Both the position numbers and the translations under genes were made by a program. Of a stretch of DNA of 35,550 nucleotides, positions 18,433-26,094 are shown piece after piece. The DNA lies in assembly GCF_000282655.1 (NCBI RefSeq), contig NZ_AKIV01000029.1, positions 1 through 35,550 on the forward strand, written 5' to 3'. Below the pieces are notes generated by a model. That model was not told the origin of the DNA. It worked only from the letters and a program-made list of their open reading frames with translations, and did not search any database. Source of the stretch: Polaromonas sp. CF318 (GTDB lineage Bacteria > Pseudomonadota > Gammaproteobacteria > Burkholderiales > Burkholderiaceae_C). Positions within the stretch are counted from its first letter, which is position 1. Every line of letters begins with the position of its first letter.

Positions 18433-19490
18433 GCGTGGGCTCCGGTTAGCATGTGGCCCAGCTTGAGCTGGGGGTGGGTCCGCTGCAGCGCAATCAGGCC
18501 TTCAAGCGCGCGCTTGCGCCAGCCTGGGCCGCGGTCCAGCGCGTCGTGCCAGGCTTCGAGCAGGCTTTCCGGCTGCGTTGCCAGCAGGTAGTCAAACAAG
18601 GCCGCGGCTTGCTGCAAATCCTTGTTGGCCTTGGTCCGCATGGCGCCCGACCGCTCCCCCACGATCAGCAGTTTGTGCACCGCATAACGCTCGGGCGCGG
18701 GAATGCTCACCGTGACGGCGCTGCCGTTGCGGTCAACCAGCACCGCCTGCGTCACCCTTTCGAGCGAGAACTCCATGAAACGCAGCGGCTGCAGGCCGAC
18801 ATTGAGGTTGGGAATGACGATGGGGCCGTCGCCGCCCCGGTGGGCCGATGTCAGGAAATCGATCTGGAATTCCGGATCCCCGCTGAGCTTGTAGGAAGCG
18901 CCCGCCCCTCCGCTGAGCTGGACCAGGGGAATGAACCCTTGCTCGAAGCTCGTCAGCGCGGCATGCACGTCGATCTGCACATCGGCCGGCAAGGCCACCG
19001 AAATATTCTTGCCTGCATGCGCAAAATCGACATCGGTGGTTGCCCCTCCGGCAAACCATTTGACACCCAGCATATTGCCCAGGGCGATGAAAGCATGCGT
19101 GCCGACCAGCACGCCGCCAGCGCGGAAAAACCCATAGTCGGACAGGCGGCGGACCGCGCGCACATGCTTGGGCAAGGCCGGCGCGCAGCCGAGCGCCACG
19201 GCGGCCTTGGCCAGAGGCGCCAGGGCCGCGTCCGGTTTGACGGCCGGATTCCTTGCGCGCTCGACGGCGGCACGGACGGCATCGGTATCGGGCCCCACAT
19301 ACAGCTGGCGCAGCTGCCCGTTCAGGTCGCGATAGGAAAAATACCAGTACACCGCTTCCTGCACTGTCTTGCGCGAAAAACTGCCATGCAGGTTTTCAAT
19401 GCTGCGGTTGAGTTCCAGCGAAATCGCCACATCCGCCAGCTGGGCGTAAGCCGTCTGGGCGGAAAGGGAAAGTTCGACATGGAGAGGCAT
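18429..19490 (-). CDS. GSU2403-family nucleotidyltransferase-fold protein
   Basis: A 353-residue protein. The N-terminal part (about 40-75) has VYWYFSYRDLNGQLRQLYVG, typical of this family. The central part (about 127-215) has GTHAFIALGNMLG, then TTDVDFA with D153 and D155, and FQIDFL with D211. Together these form the three-acid nucleotidyltransferase active site. Relatives are spread patchily and some related folds act as toxins or in phage defence (AbiEii-like), but no biochemical role is settled for this branch. It sits between hda and the HAD gene, where other genomes, as I recall, have nothing. It has its own promoter region with a 30-bp palindrome 7 bases before the ATG, no ribosome site, and a 4-base overlap with the HAD gene. 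No antitoxin-like partner is adjacent. Confidence 0.8.
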   Translation of the reverse strand: MPLHVELSLSAQTAYAQLADVAISLELNRSIENLHGSFSRKTVQEAVYWYFSYRDLNGQLRQLYVGPDTDAVRAAVERARNPAVKPDAALAPLAKAAVALGCAPALPKHVRAVRRLSDYGFFRAGGVLVGTHAFIALGNMLGVKWFAGGATTDVDFAHAGKNISVALPADVQIDVHAALTSFEQGFIPLVQLSGGAGASYKLSGDPEFQIDFLTSAHRGGDGPIVIPNLNVGLQPLRFMEFSLERVTQAVLVDRNGSAVTVSIPAPERYAVHKLLIVGERSGAMRTKANKDLQQAAALFDYLLATQPESLLEAWHDALDRGPGWRKRALEGLIALQRTHPQLKLGHMLTGAHA

Positions 19491-19497
19491 GGGTCAA

Positions 19498-19527
19498 CTA
19501 TACAACAAATTTATATTTGTTGTATAG
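19498..19527. promoter_or_regulatory. 30-bp palindrome at the start of the nucleotidyltransferase gene
   Basis: Two perfect 13-base arms, CTATACAACAAAT and ATTTGTTGTATAG, flank a 4-base centre. It is AT-rich in a GC-rich surround and fills most of the 54-base gap after hda. On the minus strand a possible -10 (TATAGT) and -35 (TATACA) 18 bases apart both fall inside the arms, which would give a leaderless message. There is no T-run, so it is unlikely to be a terminator for hda. An autoregulatory operator is the best reading. Confidence 0.7.
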
Positions 19528-19544
19528 CTCGATACGCAGCCGGT

Positions 19545-20231
19545 TCATCCGTTTTCCAGCATGGACTTGATCAGGGGGATGGTGATGGCGCGCTTGGTTT
19601 GCAGGGCATAGCCGTCAAGCTGGTCCAGCAGTTGCATCAGGCTGCCGAGGTCGCGCGAAAAGCGGGTCAGCATGAAGTCCATGGCTTCGTCGCTCAGGAA
19701 CACGCCGCGCGCGTCGGCTTCGCGCCGCAGCACGGCGCGCCGCTCGGGTTCGGTCAGGGCCTGCAGGGCGAACACATGGCCCCAGCCCAGGCGGGTGCGC
19801 AAATCTTCGCGCAGCGCCAGGTCTGCGGGTGGCACGTTGCCGGCGGCCAGCACCCAGCGCGGCCGGCCGTCGGACGCGCTGAGCGCATTGACAAACCAGT
19901 TGAAGGCCGCCTGCTGCTGCACCGCGGTGTAAAGGTGGCATTCGTCGAGAATGACGGCGGCCCAGGATTCGTTGAACTCGGGCGGCTCCAGCAGCGAAGC
20001 GTCCATCCAGCCGCTGGAAGCGCCCTGCTCGCGCAGCGCCTCGCGCACGGCCTTGAGCAAATGGGTCTTGCCGCTGGCGGCCTCACCCCAGAGGTAGGTG
20101 GGCACCGGCGAGCGCAGCGTGTTGCCGGCCCAGAGTTCCAGGTGCTTGAGCGCGGCCTCGTTCGGTCCGCCGAAAAAATTGGCGAACGAAGGGGCCGAAG
20201 CCAGCCCGATGTCCAGCGCAATCTGTTTCAT
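19545..20231 (-). CDS. hda: DnaA regulatory inactivator Hda
   Basis: A 228-residue AAA+ protein related to DnaA domain III. With the DNA clamp it makes DnaA hydrolyse ATP after initiation and so prevents re-replication. The N terminus MKQIALDIG contains a clamp-binding QxxL-type motif. Walker A is GEAASGKT (49-56) and Walker B is VILDEC (93-98, D96-E97). ATG at 20240 would add three residues (MVG) and has AGGGA upstream, so it is also possible. It follows the AI-2E transporter by about 25-35 bases on the same strand. This pairing with purM nearby is typical of Burkholderiales. Confidence 0.93.
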   Translation of the reverse strand: MKQIALDIGLASAPSFANFFGGPNEAALKHLELWAGNTLRSPVPTYLWGEAASGKTHLLKAVREALREQGASSGWMDASLLEPPEFNESWAAVILDECHLYTAVQQQAAFNWFVNALSASDGRPRWVLAAGNVPPADLALREDLRTRLGWGHVFALQALTEPERRAVLRREADARGVFLSDEAMDFMLTRFSRDLGSLMQLLDQLDGYALQTKRAITIPLIKSMLENG

Positions 20232-20264
20232 GCCCACCATGTGCCTATCCCTGCCCCATCGTCG

Positions 20265-21338
20265 TCACCCGGCCTTGTAAAGCCGGCTGGCCATGTAGCT
20301 GGCCTTGAGGCGGCGTATGCCCACCAGCAGAACGGCGCTGGCCGGCAGCGCCACCAGCACACCGACAAAGCCGAATACCTGGCCGAAAGCCAGCAGGGCA
20401 AAAATCACCGCCAGCGGATGCAGGCCTATGCGCTCGCCCACCAGGCGCGGCGTGAAGTACAGGCTTTCCACCAGTTGCCCCACGCCATAGACCACGGCCA
20501 CCATGACCAGCGCCTTGAGCGAGGCGAATTCCAGCAGGCCGGCCAGCACGGCCAGCAACAGGCCCAGGCCGAAGCCGAGGTAGGGGATGAACATCGCCAG
20601 GCCGGTGAAGACGCCGATAGGCACGGCCAGGTCCAGGCCGAACAGGGCCAGGCCCACGGCATAAAACACCGCCATGATCAGCATGACCAGCAACTGGCCG
20701 CGCAGGTACTGGCCCAGCACCGCGTCGGCTTCTTCGGTGAAGCTGTCGAAGCCGCCGCGCAGGTGGGGCGGCACCAGTTCGAGCACGCGGGCGACAAACT
20801 TGTCCCAGTCCATCAGCAGGTAAAACAGCGCCACCGGGATCAGCACGGCGTTGCCGACCACGGCCAGCGCCACGCTGCCGCCCAGCTTGAGCGAGGACAT
20901 CAGCGAACCAAACAGGTCCTCGAAGTTGGCGTTGAGGTACTTGAGCACAAAAGCCTTGATGCTGCCCACGTCCAGCGCCACATGGATGCCGAACTGCGCC
21001 AGCCAGGGCGCCAGGCTGGTGTTGAGCCGGTCCGCCAGCAACGGCACCTGCTCGCGCAGTACCGGCAGCTCTTTGGCCATGATGGGCACGATCAGCAAAA
21101 ACAGGCTCAGCAGCACCACGATGAAGAGAAATTCGACGATGACCACCGCCACCACGCGCGGCAGGCGGCCCTTGCCCATGTCGTCCAGCCGGTTGACCAG
21201 CGGCGTCAGCGCATAGGCCAGCACGGCGGCCACCACAAAGGGCGTGAGTACCGGCCCCAGCAGCCACAGCGCGAGGACGACCAGGGCAGCGATCAGGCAC
21301 CAGGCGGCGGCGCGTTTTTGGGCGGTGGTGAATTGCAT
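20265..21338 (-). CDS. AI-2E family transporter (PerM-like)
   Basis: A 357-residue membrane protein with about eight hydrophobic segments in the usual pattern: two N-terminal, two after a short basic loop (DDMGKGRLPRV), a long partly amphipathic middle (about 100-210), and four more at the end. The C-terminal signature ESLYFTPRLVGERIGLHPL is characteristic. Family members were linked to autoinducer-2 export or to sodium/proton exchange; the sequence does not decide between them. The gene is divergent from purM and upstream of hda on the same strand. The 190-base gap to purM contains a possible -10 (TAGAAT, 21407-21412) for purM but no convincing -35. Confidence 0.92.
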   Translation of the reverse strand: MQFTTAQKRAAAWCLIAALVVLALWLLGPVLTPFVVAAVLAYALTPLVNRLDDMGKGRLPRVVAVVIVEFLFIVVLLSLFLLIVPIMAKELPVLREQVPLLADRLNTSLAPWLAQFGIHVALDVGSIKAFVLKYLNANFEDLFGSLMSSLKLGGSVALAVVGNAVLIPVALFYLLMDWDKFVARVLELVPPHLRGGFDSFTEEADAVLGQYLRGQLLVMLIMAVFYAVGLALFGLDLAVPIGVFTGLAMFIPYLGFGLGLLLAVLAGLLEFASLKALVMVAVVYGVGQLVESLYFTPRLVGERIGLHPLAVIFALLAFGQVFGFVGVLVALPASAVLLVGIRRLKASYMASRLYKAG

Positions 21339-21528
21339 AAAGCCTTGGGTTGAGCTTGCCGGAACAATCGCCGGAAGGGCCTGAAAGCGGCCGAATGGGT
21401 AGCCTTTAGAATCTCAGGCTGAATTCTATCGGGCTTGCAGGCCCCTCCAGCGCCGCAAACCCGGCTTCCAGCCCCTCATTCGCCCCCATACCGCTCTTAC
21501 CGCCCTTACCCGTAGCAAAGCCGACACC

Positions 21529-22569
21529 ATGACCACCTCCTCCTCTTCCCCCCTGAGCTACAAAGACGCGGGCGTTGACATCGACGCGGGCGACGCGCTG
21601 GTCGAACGCATCAAGCCCCTGGCCAAAAAAACCATGCGCGAAGGCGTGCTGGCCGGCATAGGCGGCTTCGGCGCGCTGTTTGAAGTGCCCAAGCGTTACA
21701 AAGAGCCCGTGCTGGTCAGCGGCACCGACGGCGTGGGCACCAAGCTCAAGCTGGCTTTTGAATGGCAGATGCACGACACCGTGGGCATAGACCTGGTGGC
21801 CATGAGCGTCAACGACGTGCTGGTGCAGGGCGCCGAGCCGCTGTTTTTCCTCGACTACTTCGCCTGCGGCAAGCTCGACGTCGACACGGCCGCGGCCGTG
21901 GTCGGCGGCATTGCCAAAGGCTGCGAGCTCAGCGGCTGCGCATTGATAGGCGGCGAAACCGCCGAAATGCCCGGCATGTACCCGGCCGGCGAATACGACC
22001 TGGCCGGCTTTGCCGTGGGCGCGGTCGAAAAATCGAAAATCCTGACCGGCAAGGACGTGAAAGCCGGCGACGTGGTGCTGGGCCTGGCCAGCAGCGGCGT
22101 GCACTCCAACGGTTTCAGCCTGGTGCGCAAATGCATAGAGCGCGCAGCCGGCAATGCACCCGCCACACTGGACGGCAAGCCCTTCAAACAGGCCCTGATG
22201 GAGCCCACCCGCCTTTACGTCAAGAACGTGCTGGCCGCGCTGGCCGCCCATCCCATCAAGGCGCTGGCCCACATCACCGGCGGCGGCCTGCTGGAGAACA
22301 TTCCCCGCGTGCTGCCCGAAGGCACGGCTGCCCACCTCAAAAAGGGCAGCTGGCCGCAGACCGAGCTGTTCGCCTGGCTGCAAAAAACCGCCGGCATCGA
22401 CGACTTCGAGATGAACCGCACCTTTAACAACGGCATCGGCATGGTCGTCGTGGTAGATGCCGCCAACGCGCAAGCCACGGCCAAGACCCTGCGCGACGCG
22501 GGCGAGCAGGTGTACGAGATCGGCGTGATCGCCGCCAAGGGCGACGGCGCCGCCGTCACCGTCGGCTAA
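21529..22569 (+). CDS. purM: Phosphoribosylformylglycinamidine cyclo-ligase (AIR synthetase)
   Basis: A 346-residue ATP-dependent enzyme that closes the imidazole ring to give aminoimidazole ribonucleotide in purine synthesis. Typical segments are [20 protein letters not shown] at the N terminus and [16 protein letters not shown]. The core region [20 protein letters not shown] and the ATP-binding [20 protein letters not shown] are also present. [16 protein letters not shown] and [17 protein letters not shown] complete the family pattern. Length equals the norm (about 345). It stands alone, divergent from the AI-2E gene and convergent with the EamA transporter. Confidence 0.98.
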   Translation: MTTSSSSPLSYKDAGVDIDAGDALVERIKPLAKKTMREGVLAGIGGFGALFEVPKRYKEPVLVSGTDGVGTKLKLAFEWQMHDTVGIDLVAMSVNDVLVQGAEPLFFLDYFACGKLDVDTAAAVVGGIAKGCELSGCALIGGETAEMPGMYPAGEYDLAGFAVGAVEKSKILTGKDVKAGDVVLGLASSGVHSNGFSLVRKCIERAAGNAPATLDGKPFKQALMEPTRLYVKNVLAALAAHPIKALAHITGGGLLENIPRVLPEGTAAHLKKGSWPQTELFAWLQKTAGIDDFEMNRTFNNGIGMVVVVDAANAQATAKTLRDAGEQVYEIGVIAAKGDGAAVTVG

Positions 22570-22579
22570 AGCGGCCGAT

Positions 22580-23449
22580 TCAAGCCAGCGCCAGCCCCGC
22601 CACACCCAGCAGCATCAGCGCCGTGCCCAGCACCTGCGAGGGCTTGAGGGCCTCCTTGAGCAGCCGGGCACCGACCAGCGTGCCGATCAGCATGGACATC
22701 TCGCGCACCGGCGCCACATAGCTGAGCGGCGCGGACTGCACAGCAAACAGCACCAGGCAGTAGGCCAGCGGCGACAGCAAGCCGACCAGCACGATGGCCG
22801 TGCGGTGCTGTCGCCATTGCGCGGACAGCAAGGCGCGCCGCGGCAAAACCCAGGGCGCGAGCAACACCGTGCGAAAGCCAAGGCCCGCGGCATAAAACAG
22901 CACCGGCGCCATGCCCAGGGATTTCACCGCCCAGCCGTCAATCACGGTGTAGCCGGCAATGCAAAGGCCGGTCAGCCCGCCCCAGAGTACCCCGCGCCGC
23001 CGCCGCGCATCCCCGCTGCCTGCAATGCCCGCCGCGCCACCGGACGTCATGAAGACGCCCGCCAGCACCAGGGCCACGCCCAGCCAGCCCAGTGCACTGG
23101 GCAGTTCGCCGAGCAGAGCCACCGCCCCCAGCACCGCAAGCAGCGGCCCGGTGCCCCTGGCCATGGGATAGACCACGGCGAAATCGGCCACCCGGTAGCC
23201 TTTTTGCAGCACCAGCGAATACACCAGGTGCAGCAGCGCGCTGGCCAGCGCCGCCAGCCACATCCAGCCGTCGAAGGCCTGGGGGTGTTGGTGCCATGCG
23301 AGCAGGGCCACCGGCGCCGCGGCCGCCATACTGACGCAGCCGAACAGCCAGATAAAAAGCAGGCCGCCGGCCGCGCGCTTGGCCACAATATTCCAGAGCG
23401 CGTGGCACACCGCCCCCGCGAGCACCAGCGCCAGCGTCTGGGCACTCAT
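22580..23449 (-). CDS. EamA/DMT family transporter
   Basis: A 289-residue inner-membrane protein made of two EamA repeats, about ten hydrophobic segments in all. It starts MSAQTLALVLAGAVCHALWN; the W-N after the first segment is typical. The second half opens GVLWGGLTGLCIAGYTVIDG. Such proteins export or import small metabolites (amino acids, nucleosides, polyamines); the substrate here is not known. Its start overlaps the stop of the HIT-like gene (ATGA, 4 bases), so both are made from one message. It is convergent with purM, 10 bases away. Confidence 0.9.
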   Translation of the reverse strand: MSAQTLALVLAGAVCHALWNIVAKRAAGGLLFIWLFGCVSMAAAAPVALLAWHQHPQAFDGWMWLAALASALLHLVYSLVLQKGYRVADFAVVYPMARGTGPLLAVLGAVALLGELPSALGWLGVALVLAGVFMTSGGAAGIAGSGDARRRRGVLWGGLTGLCIAGYTVIDGWAVKSLGMAPVLFYAAGLGFRTVLLAPWVLPRRALLSAQWRQHRTAIVLVGLLSPLAYCLVLFAVQSAPLSYVAPVREMSMLIGTLVGARLLKEALKPSQVLGTALMLLGVAGLALA

Positions 23450-23961
23450 GCCGGCGCGCCGGGCTCGGGCAGGCGAAAGCGGCTGTCCAGCAAGGTTTTG
23501 ACGCGCCCGGCCACAGCCTCGCACTCCTGCGGGCTGAGCGGCGCGAACCCCGCTGCCCAGGCCACCATGTCCTCCCAGCGCGGGAATTTGGGGGACTCGC
23601 CCCAGCGCCAGTCGGGATGCGCCGACTGCCGGTTGCGCCCCAGCACATGCAGGTGCACCCGGCGATGCGCCTGCACGTTCTTGGGCCCGGCGGGCGGGGC
23701 CTGGTCGTTGAGCGCCCAGTTGCCCGCCTCCCAGTAATTGAGGCAGCCTTCATGCAGGGCGGGCAGCACGTCCAGCATGGCGCGGCCCGTGGCGGCCACC
23801 AGGCAAGACCAGTGGGCCAGTTCCATCGGCGCCAGCTCGCTGCGCTCCCAGACCGGCCGCGGCGGGTTGACGACCAGATGGCCGCCGTCGCGACGGTCGC
23901 ACAAAAGGGCGTCGGGCAGAAGCAGGGTGCCGCCAGGGCAGCTGTGCAAAACAAGAGGCAT
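23446..23961 (-). CDS. HIT-like protein
   Basis: A 171-residue protein with a HIT-type active-site region, AHRRVHLHVLGRN, near residues 98-110. The usual pattern is H-x-H-x-H with the middle histidine as nucleophile. Here the first position is arginine and the last two histidines are kept. Upstream, NYWEAGNWALND supplies the G-N segment that usually precedes the motif. HIT proteins hydrolyse dinucleoside polyphosphates or nucleotide-amino acid adducts, so a nucleotide hydrolase role is likely but unproven. Long flanking segments (LLLPDALLCDRRDGGHLVVN and the Trp-rich C-terminal part) are unlike the shortest members. Ribosome site AAAGG. It is translationally coupled to the EamA transporter and divergent from a LysR gene. 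Confidence 0.72.
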   Translation of the reverse strand: MPLVLHSCPGGTLLLPDALLCDRRDGGHLVVNPPRPVWERSELAPMELAHWSCLVAATGRAMLDVLPALHEGCLNYWEAGNWALNDQAPPAGPKNVQAHRRVHLHVLGRNRQSAHPDWRWGESPKFPRWEDMVAWAAGFAPLSPQECEAVAGRVKTLLDSRFRLPEPGAPA

Positions 23962-24080
23962 GGGGAAAACCTTTGACAGTAAATAATGAGTAAATATGAT
24001 CAGTCGATGAACGGGTCAGTCGCCATATTCATTGAATTTCCTCTGCATCGCACCTAAAACCATGAGGAAAGTAGCCTCTA

Positions 24081-25007
24081 ATGATGAGTAAAACAGATGA
24101 CTTCCACCTCCCGGCACTACCGCTCAATGCCGTACGGGTGTTTGTGGAAGCCGCGCGCCAGCTCAATTTCAGCCGCGCCGGCCGCGTACTGGGCATGAGC
24201 CAGGGCGGTGTCAGCCGCCATGTCGCCACGCTGGAGCGCTATTTCGGGCAGCCCCTTTTTGCGCGCAGCGGCACTTCGGTACGCCTGACCGATGCGGGGC
24301 GTCTGTATTTCGACACGGTGCAGGACGCCCTGTCGACGATAGAGCTGGCCACCCGCCAGTTGGCGCAAAGCCAGGCCGGCACCCGCCTCATCGTGCGCAC
24401 CTCGCTGCCCACCTTTGCGATGACCACGCTGATTCCCGCCCTGCCCGGCTTCCAGCCCGCGGCCCCGGTGGCGGTGGACCTGGTGACCTCGCTCTCGCCG
24501 CCGGGCCCGGGCGACAGTTACGACGTGCTGGTCACGCGCGACCTGGCCGTCACCGGCGCCGAGCACTGGCTGCTGGCCGCCGAAAACCTGGTGTGCGTGG
24601 CGTCCCCCGCGCGTTGCCGCGAGTTCGCGAACCAGCCCATCAGCCAGTGGCAGTTTCTCGCGGCGCAGTCGCGGCCCGACGTGCTGGCCGCCTGGTCCGC
24701 CCAGCTGGGCGTTCAGGCGGCCGGCATCCATGTCAGCGCCAGCTTCGACCACTACTTCCTCGCGATCGCCGCAGCAACGGGCGGCATGGGCCACCTGGTG
24801 GTGCCTGAACTGCTGGTGGCCGAACCGCTGCGCCGCGGCCACCTGCTGCGGGCCTCGCCTGCGGCGGTGCGCGGCGACGCCAGCTATTCGGCCTATATCA
24901 ACCCGCGCAGCACCGCCCCCGAAACCGCCCGGGTGTTCTGCCGCTGGCTCAAGGGATGGTTCAGGCAGGCGCAGGAAGGCCCGGCGGACGCGCTACAAAA
25001 ACACTAG
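24081..25007 (+). CDS. LysR family regulator, GcvA-like
   Basis: A 308-residue regulator. The DNA-binding domain begins LPALPLNAVRVFVEAARQLNF, continues SQGGVSRHVATLERYFGQPLF, and ends SVRLTDAG, again the GcvA branch. The effector domain covers about residues 95-300. GAGGA-like bases (GAGGAAAG, 24064-24071) lie upstream at slightly long spacing; ATG codons at 24081 and 24084 are adjacent. It is divergent from the HIT-like/EamA pair with a 119-base, AT-rich gap, so that pair is the likely target. No clear T-N11-A palindrome could be fixed in the gap. Confidence 0.9.
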   Translation: MMSKTDDFHLPALPLNAVRVFVEAARQLNFSRAGRVLGMSQGGVSRHVATLERYFGQPLFARSGTSVRLTDAGRLYFDTVQDALSTIELATRQLAQSQAGTRLIVRTSLPTFAMTTLIPALPGFQPAAPVAVDLVTSLSPPGPGDSYDVLVTRDLAVTGAEHWLLAAENLVCVASPARCREFANQPISQWQFLAAQSRPDVLAAWSAQLGVQAAGIHVSASFDHYFLAIAAATGGMGHLVVPELLVAEPLRRGHLLRASPAAVRGDASYSAYINPRSTAPETARVFCRWLKGWFRQAQEGPADALQKH

Positions 25008-25094
25008 CTGCGGGGACCGATGCCAATTGGCTTGCGCTGGACTTTTTGTTATTTCTGTATCAAACTGTTCTACTGGTCCGTCTTTGGAGCGCTC

Positions 25095-26075
25095 ATGCCG
25101 GTCATCGCAGTCGTCAACCGCAAGGGAGGCAGTGGCAAAAGCACACTGGCCGCGCACATCGCCGCCTGGTGCGCGCGCAATGGCAGCTCGGTCATGCTGG
25201 GCGACGTGGACCGCCAGCAGTCGGCGCGCAGCTGGCTCAAGCGCCGCGGCGCTGACCTCCCTGCCATCGCCCCCTGGGCCGTGGACCAGAAAAACATGCT
25301 GCGCGTGCCCACCGGCATCACGCACGTGGTGCTGGACACGCCGGGCGGCATGCACGGCTTCGAACTCGCGCGCGTCGTGATGTTCGCCGACGCCATCATC
25401 ATGCCGGTGTGCAACTCCATGTTCGACCGCGAGTCGGCCGCGCAGTGCCATGCCGACCTGGTGGCCCTGCCCCGCGTGGCCAGCGGCCGCTGCCGCCTCG
25501 CCACCGTGGGCATGCGCATAGATGGGCGCACCAGCGCGGCAAAAGTCCTGGAGGAATGGTCGGAAGGCCTGGGCATGCCCTTTCTGGGCGCATTGCGTGA
25601 AACCCAGCTGTATGTGCGCAGCCTGGAGCGCGGCATGACGATGTTCGACTTGCCGGCCAGCGCCGCCGCGCCGGACCTGGCGCAGTGGCAACCCATCCTG
25701 AATTGGCTCAGGCCCACGCTGTACCCGCCGCAGGCGGCTAACGACGCCCCCGAACAGGCGCAGGCCAGGACGGTGGCCAAGGCCCCGGCCCGGGTGATCG
25801 CGCCCCGGCCCTCGGTCGCCGCGACGCTGGGTGCCAGGCCGCTCAACCCGACACCGGAACAAAAAGCGGCGGCAGCACCGCGCCTGGGCAGTTCCCTGCC
25901 CGGCAGCCTGATGCCGGCGCAGGAATCGCTGGTGCATGGCGCCCGCATGTCGGCCCAGAGCACGGCCCGCGCCGTGGGCCGGCCTATCCAGGTCAGCAGT
26001 GCGCCGGCCATGTCGCGCAATGTCAATTCGCCCGACGGCCAGCAGATCCCGCAGTTCCTCAAACGCGCCACCTGA
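25095..26075 (+). CDS. Orphan ParA-family ATPase
   Basis: A 326-residue protein. The first about 210 residues form a ParA/MinD-type ATPase: deviant Walker A KGGSGKST (10-17, with signature lysine K10), the switch region GDVDRQQS (36-43), and Walker B VVLDTPGG (78-85). The last about 110 residues are Ala/Pro-rich and look disordered, ending IPQFLKRAT. No ParB gene and no obvious parS lie nearby, so plasmid- or chromosome-partition pairing is not shown. Lone ParA proteins are known to position other cargo such as chemotaxis clusters, flagella or carboxysomes. The ATG at 25095 has GGAG 7 bases upstream. The preceding 87-base gap has a T-rich segment but no clear promoter. Confidence 0.85.
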   Translation: MPVIAVVNRKGGSGKSTLAAHIAAWCARNGSSVMLGDVDRQQSARSWLKRRGADLPAIAPWAVDQKNMLRVPTGITHVVLDTPGGMHGFELARVVMFADAIIMPVCNSMFDRESAAQCHADLVALPRVASGRCRLATVGMRIDGRTSAAKVLEEWSEGLGMPFLGALRETQLYVRSLERGMTMFDLPASAAAPDLAQWQPILNWLRPTLYPPQAANDAPEQAQARTVAKAPARVIAPRPSVAATLGARPLNPTPEQKAAAAPRLGSSLPGSLMPAQESLVHGARMSAQSTARAVGRPIQVSSAPAMSRNVNSPDGQQIPQFLKRAT

Positions 26076-26094
26076 GGCGCTGCATCGCCCCTCG

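Noticed and set aside
19498..19527. Palindrome as a terminator of hda
   Set aside because: The stem is AT-rich and not followed by a T-run; its position directly at a start codon fits an operator better.
18453..21353. Plus-strand open frame of 966 codons
   Set aside because: It is antisense to the nucleotidyltransferase, hda and AI-2E genes, all of which have clear family motifs. Its translation is rich in His, Gln, Arg and Gly without any domain, as expected of a shadow frame in GC-rich DNA.
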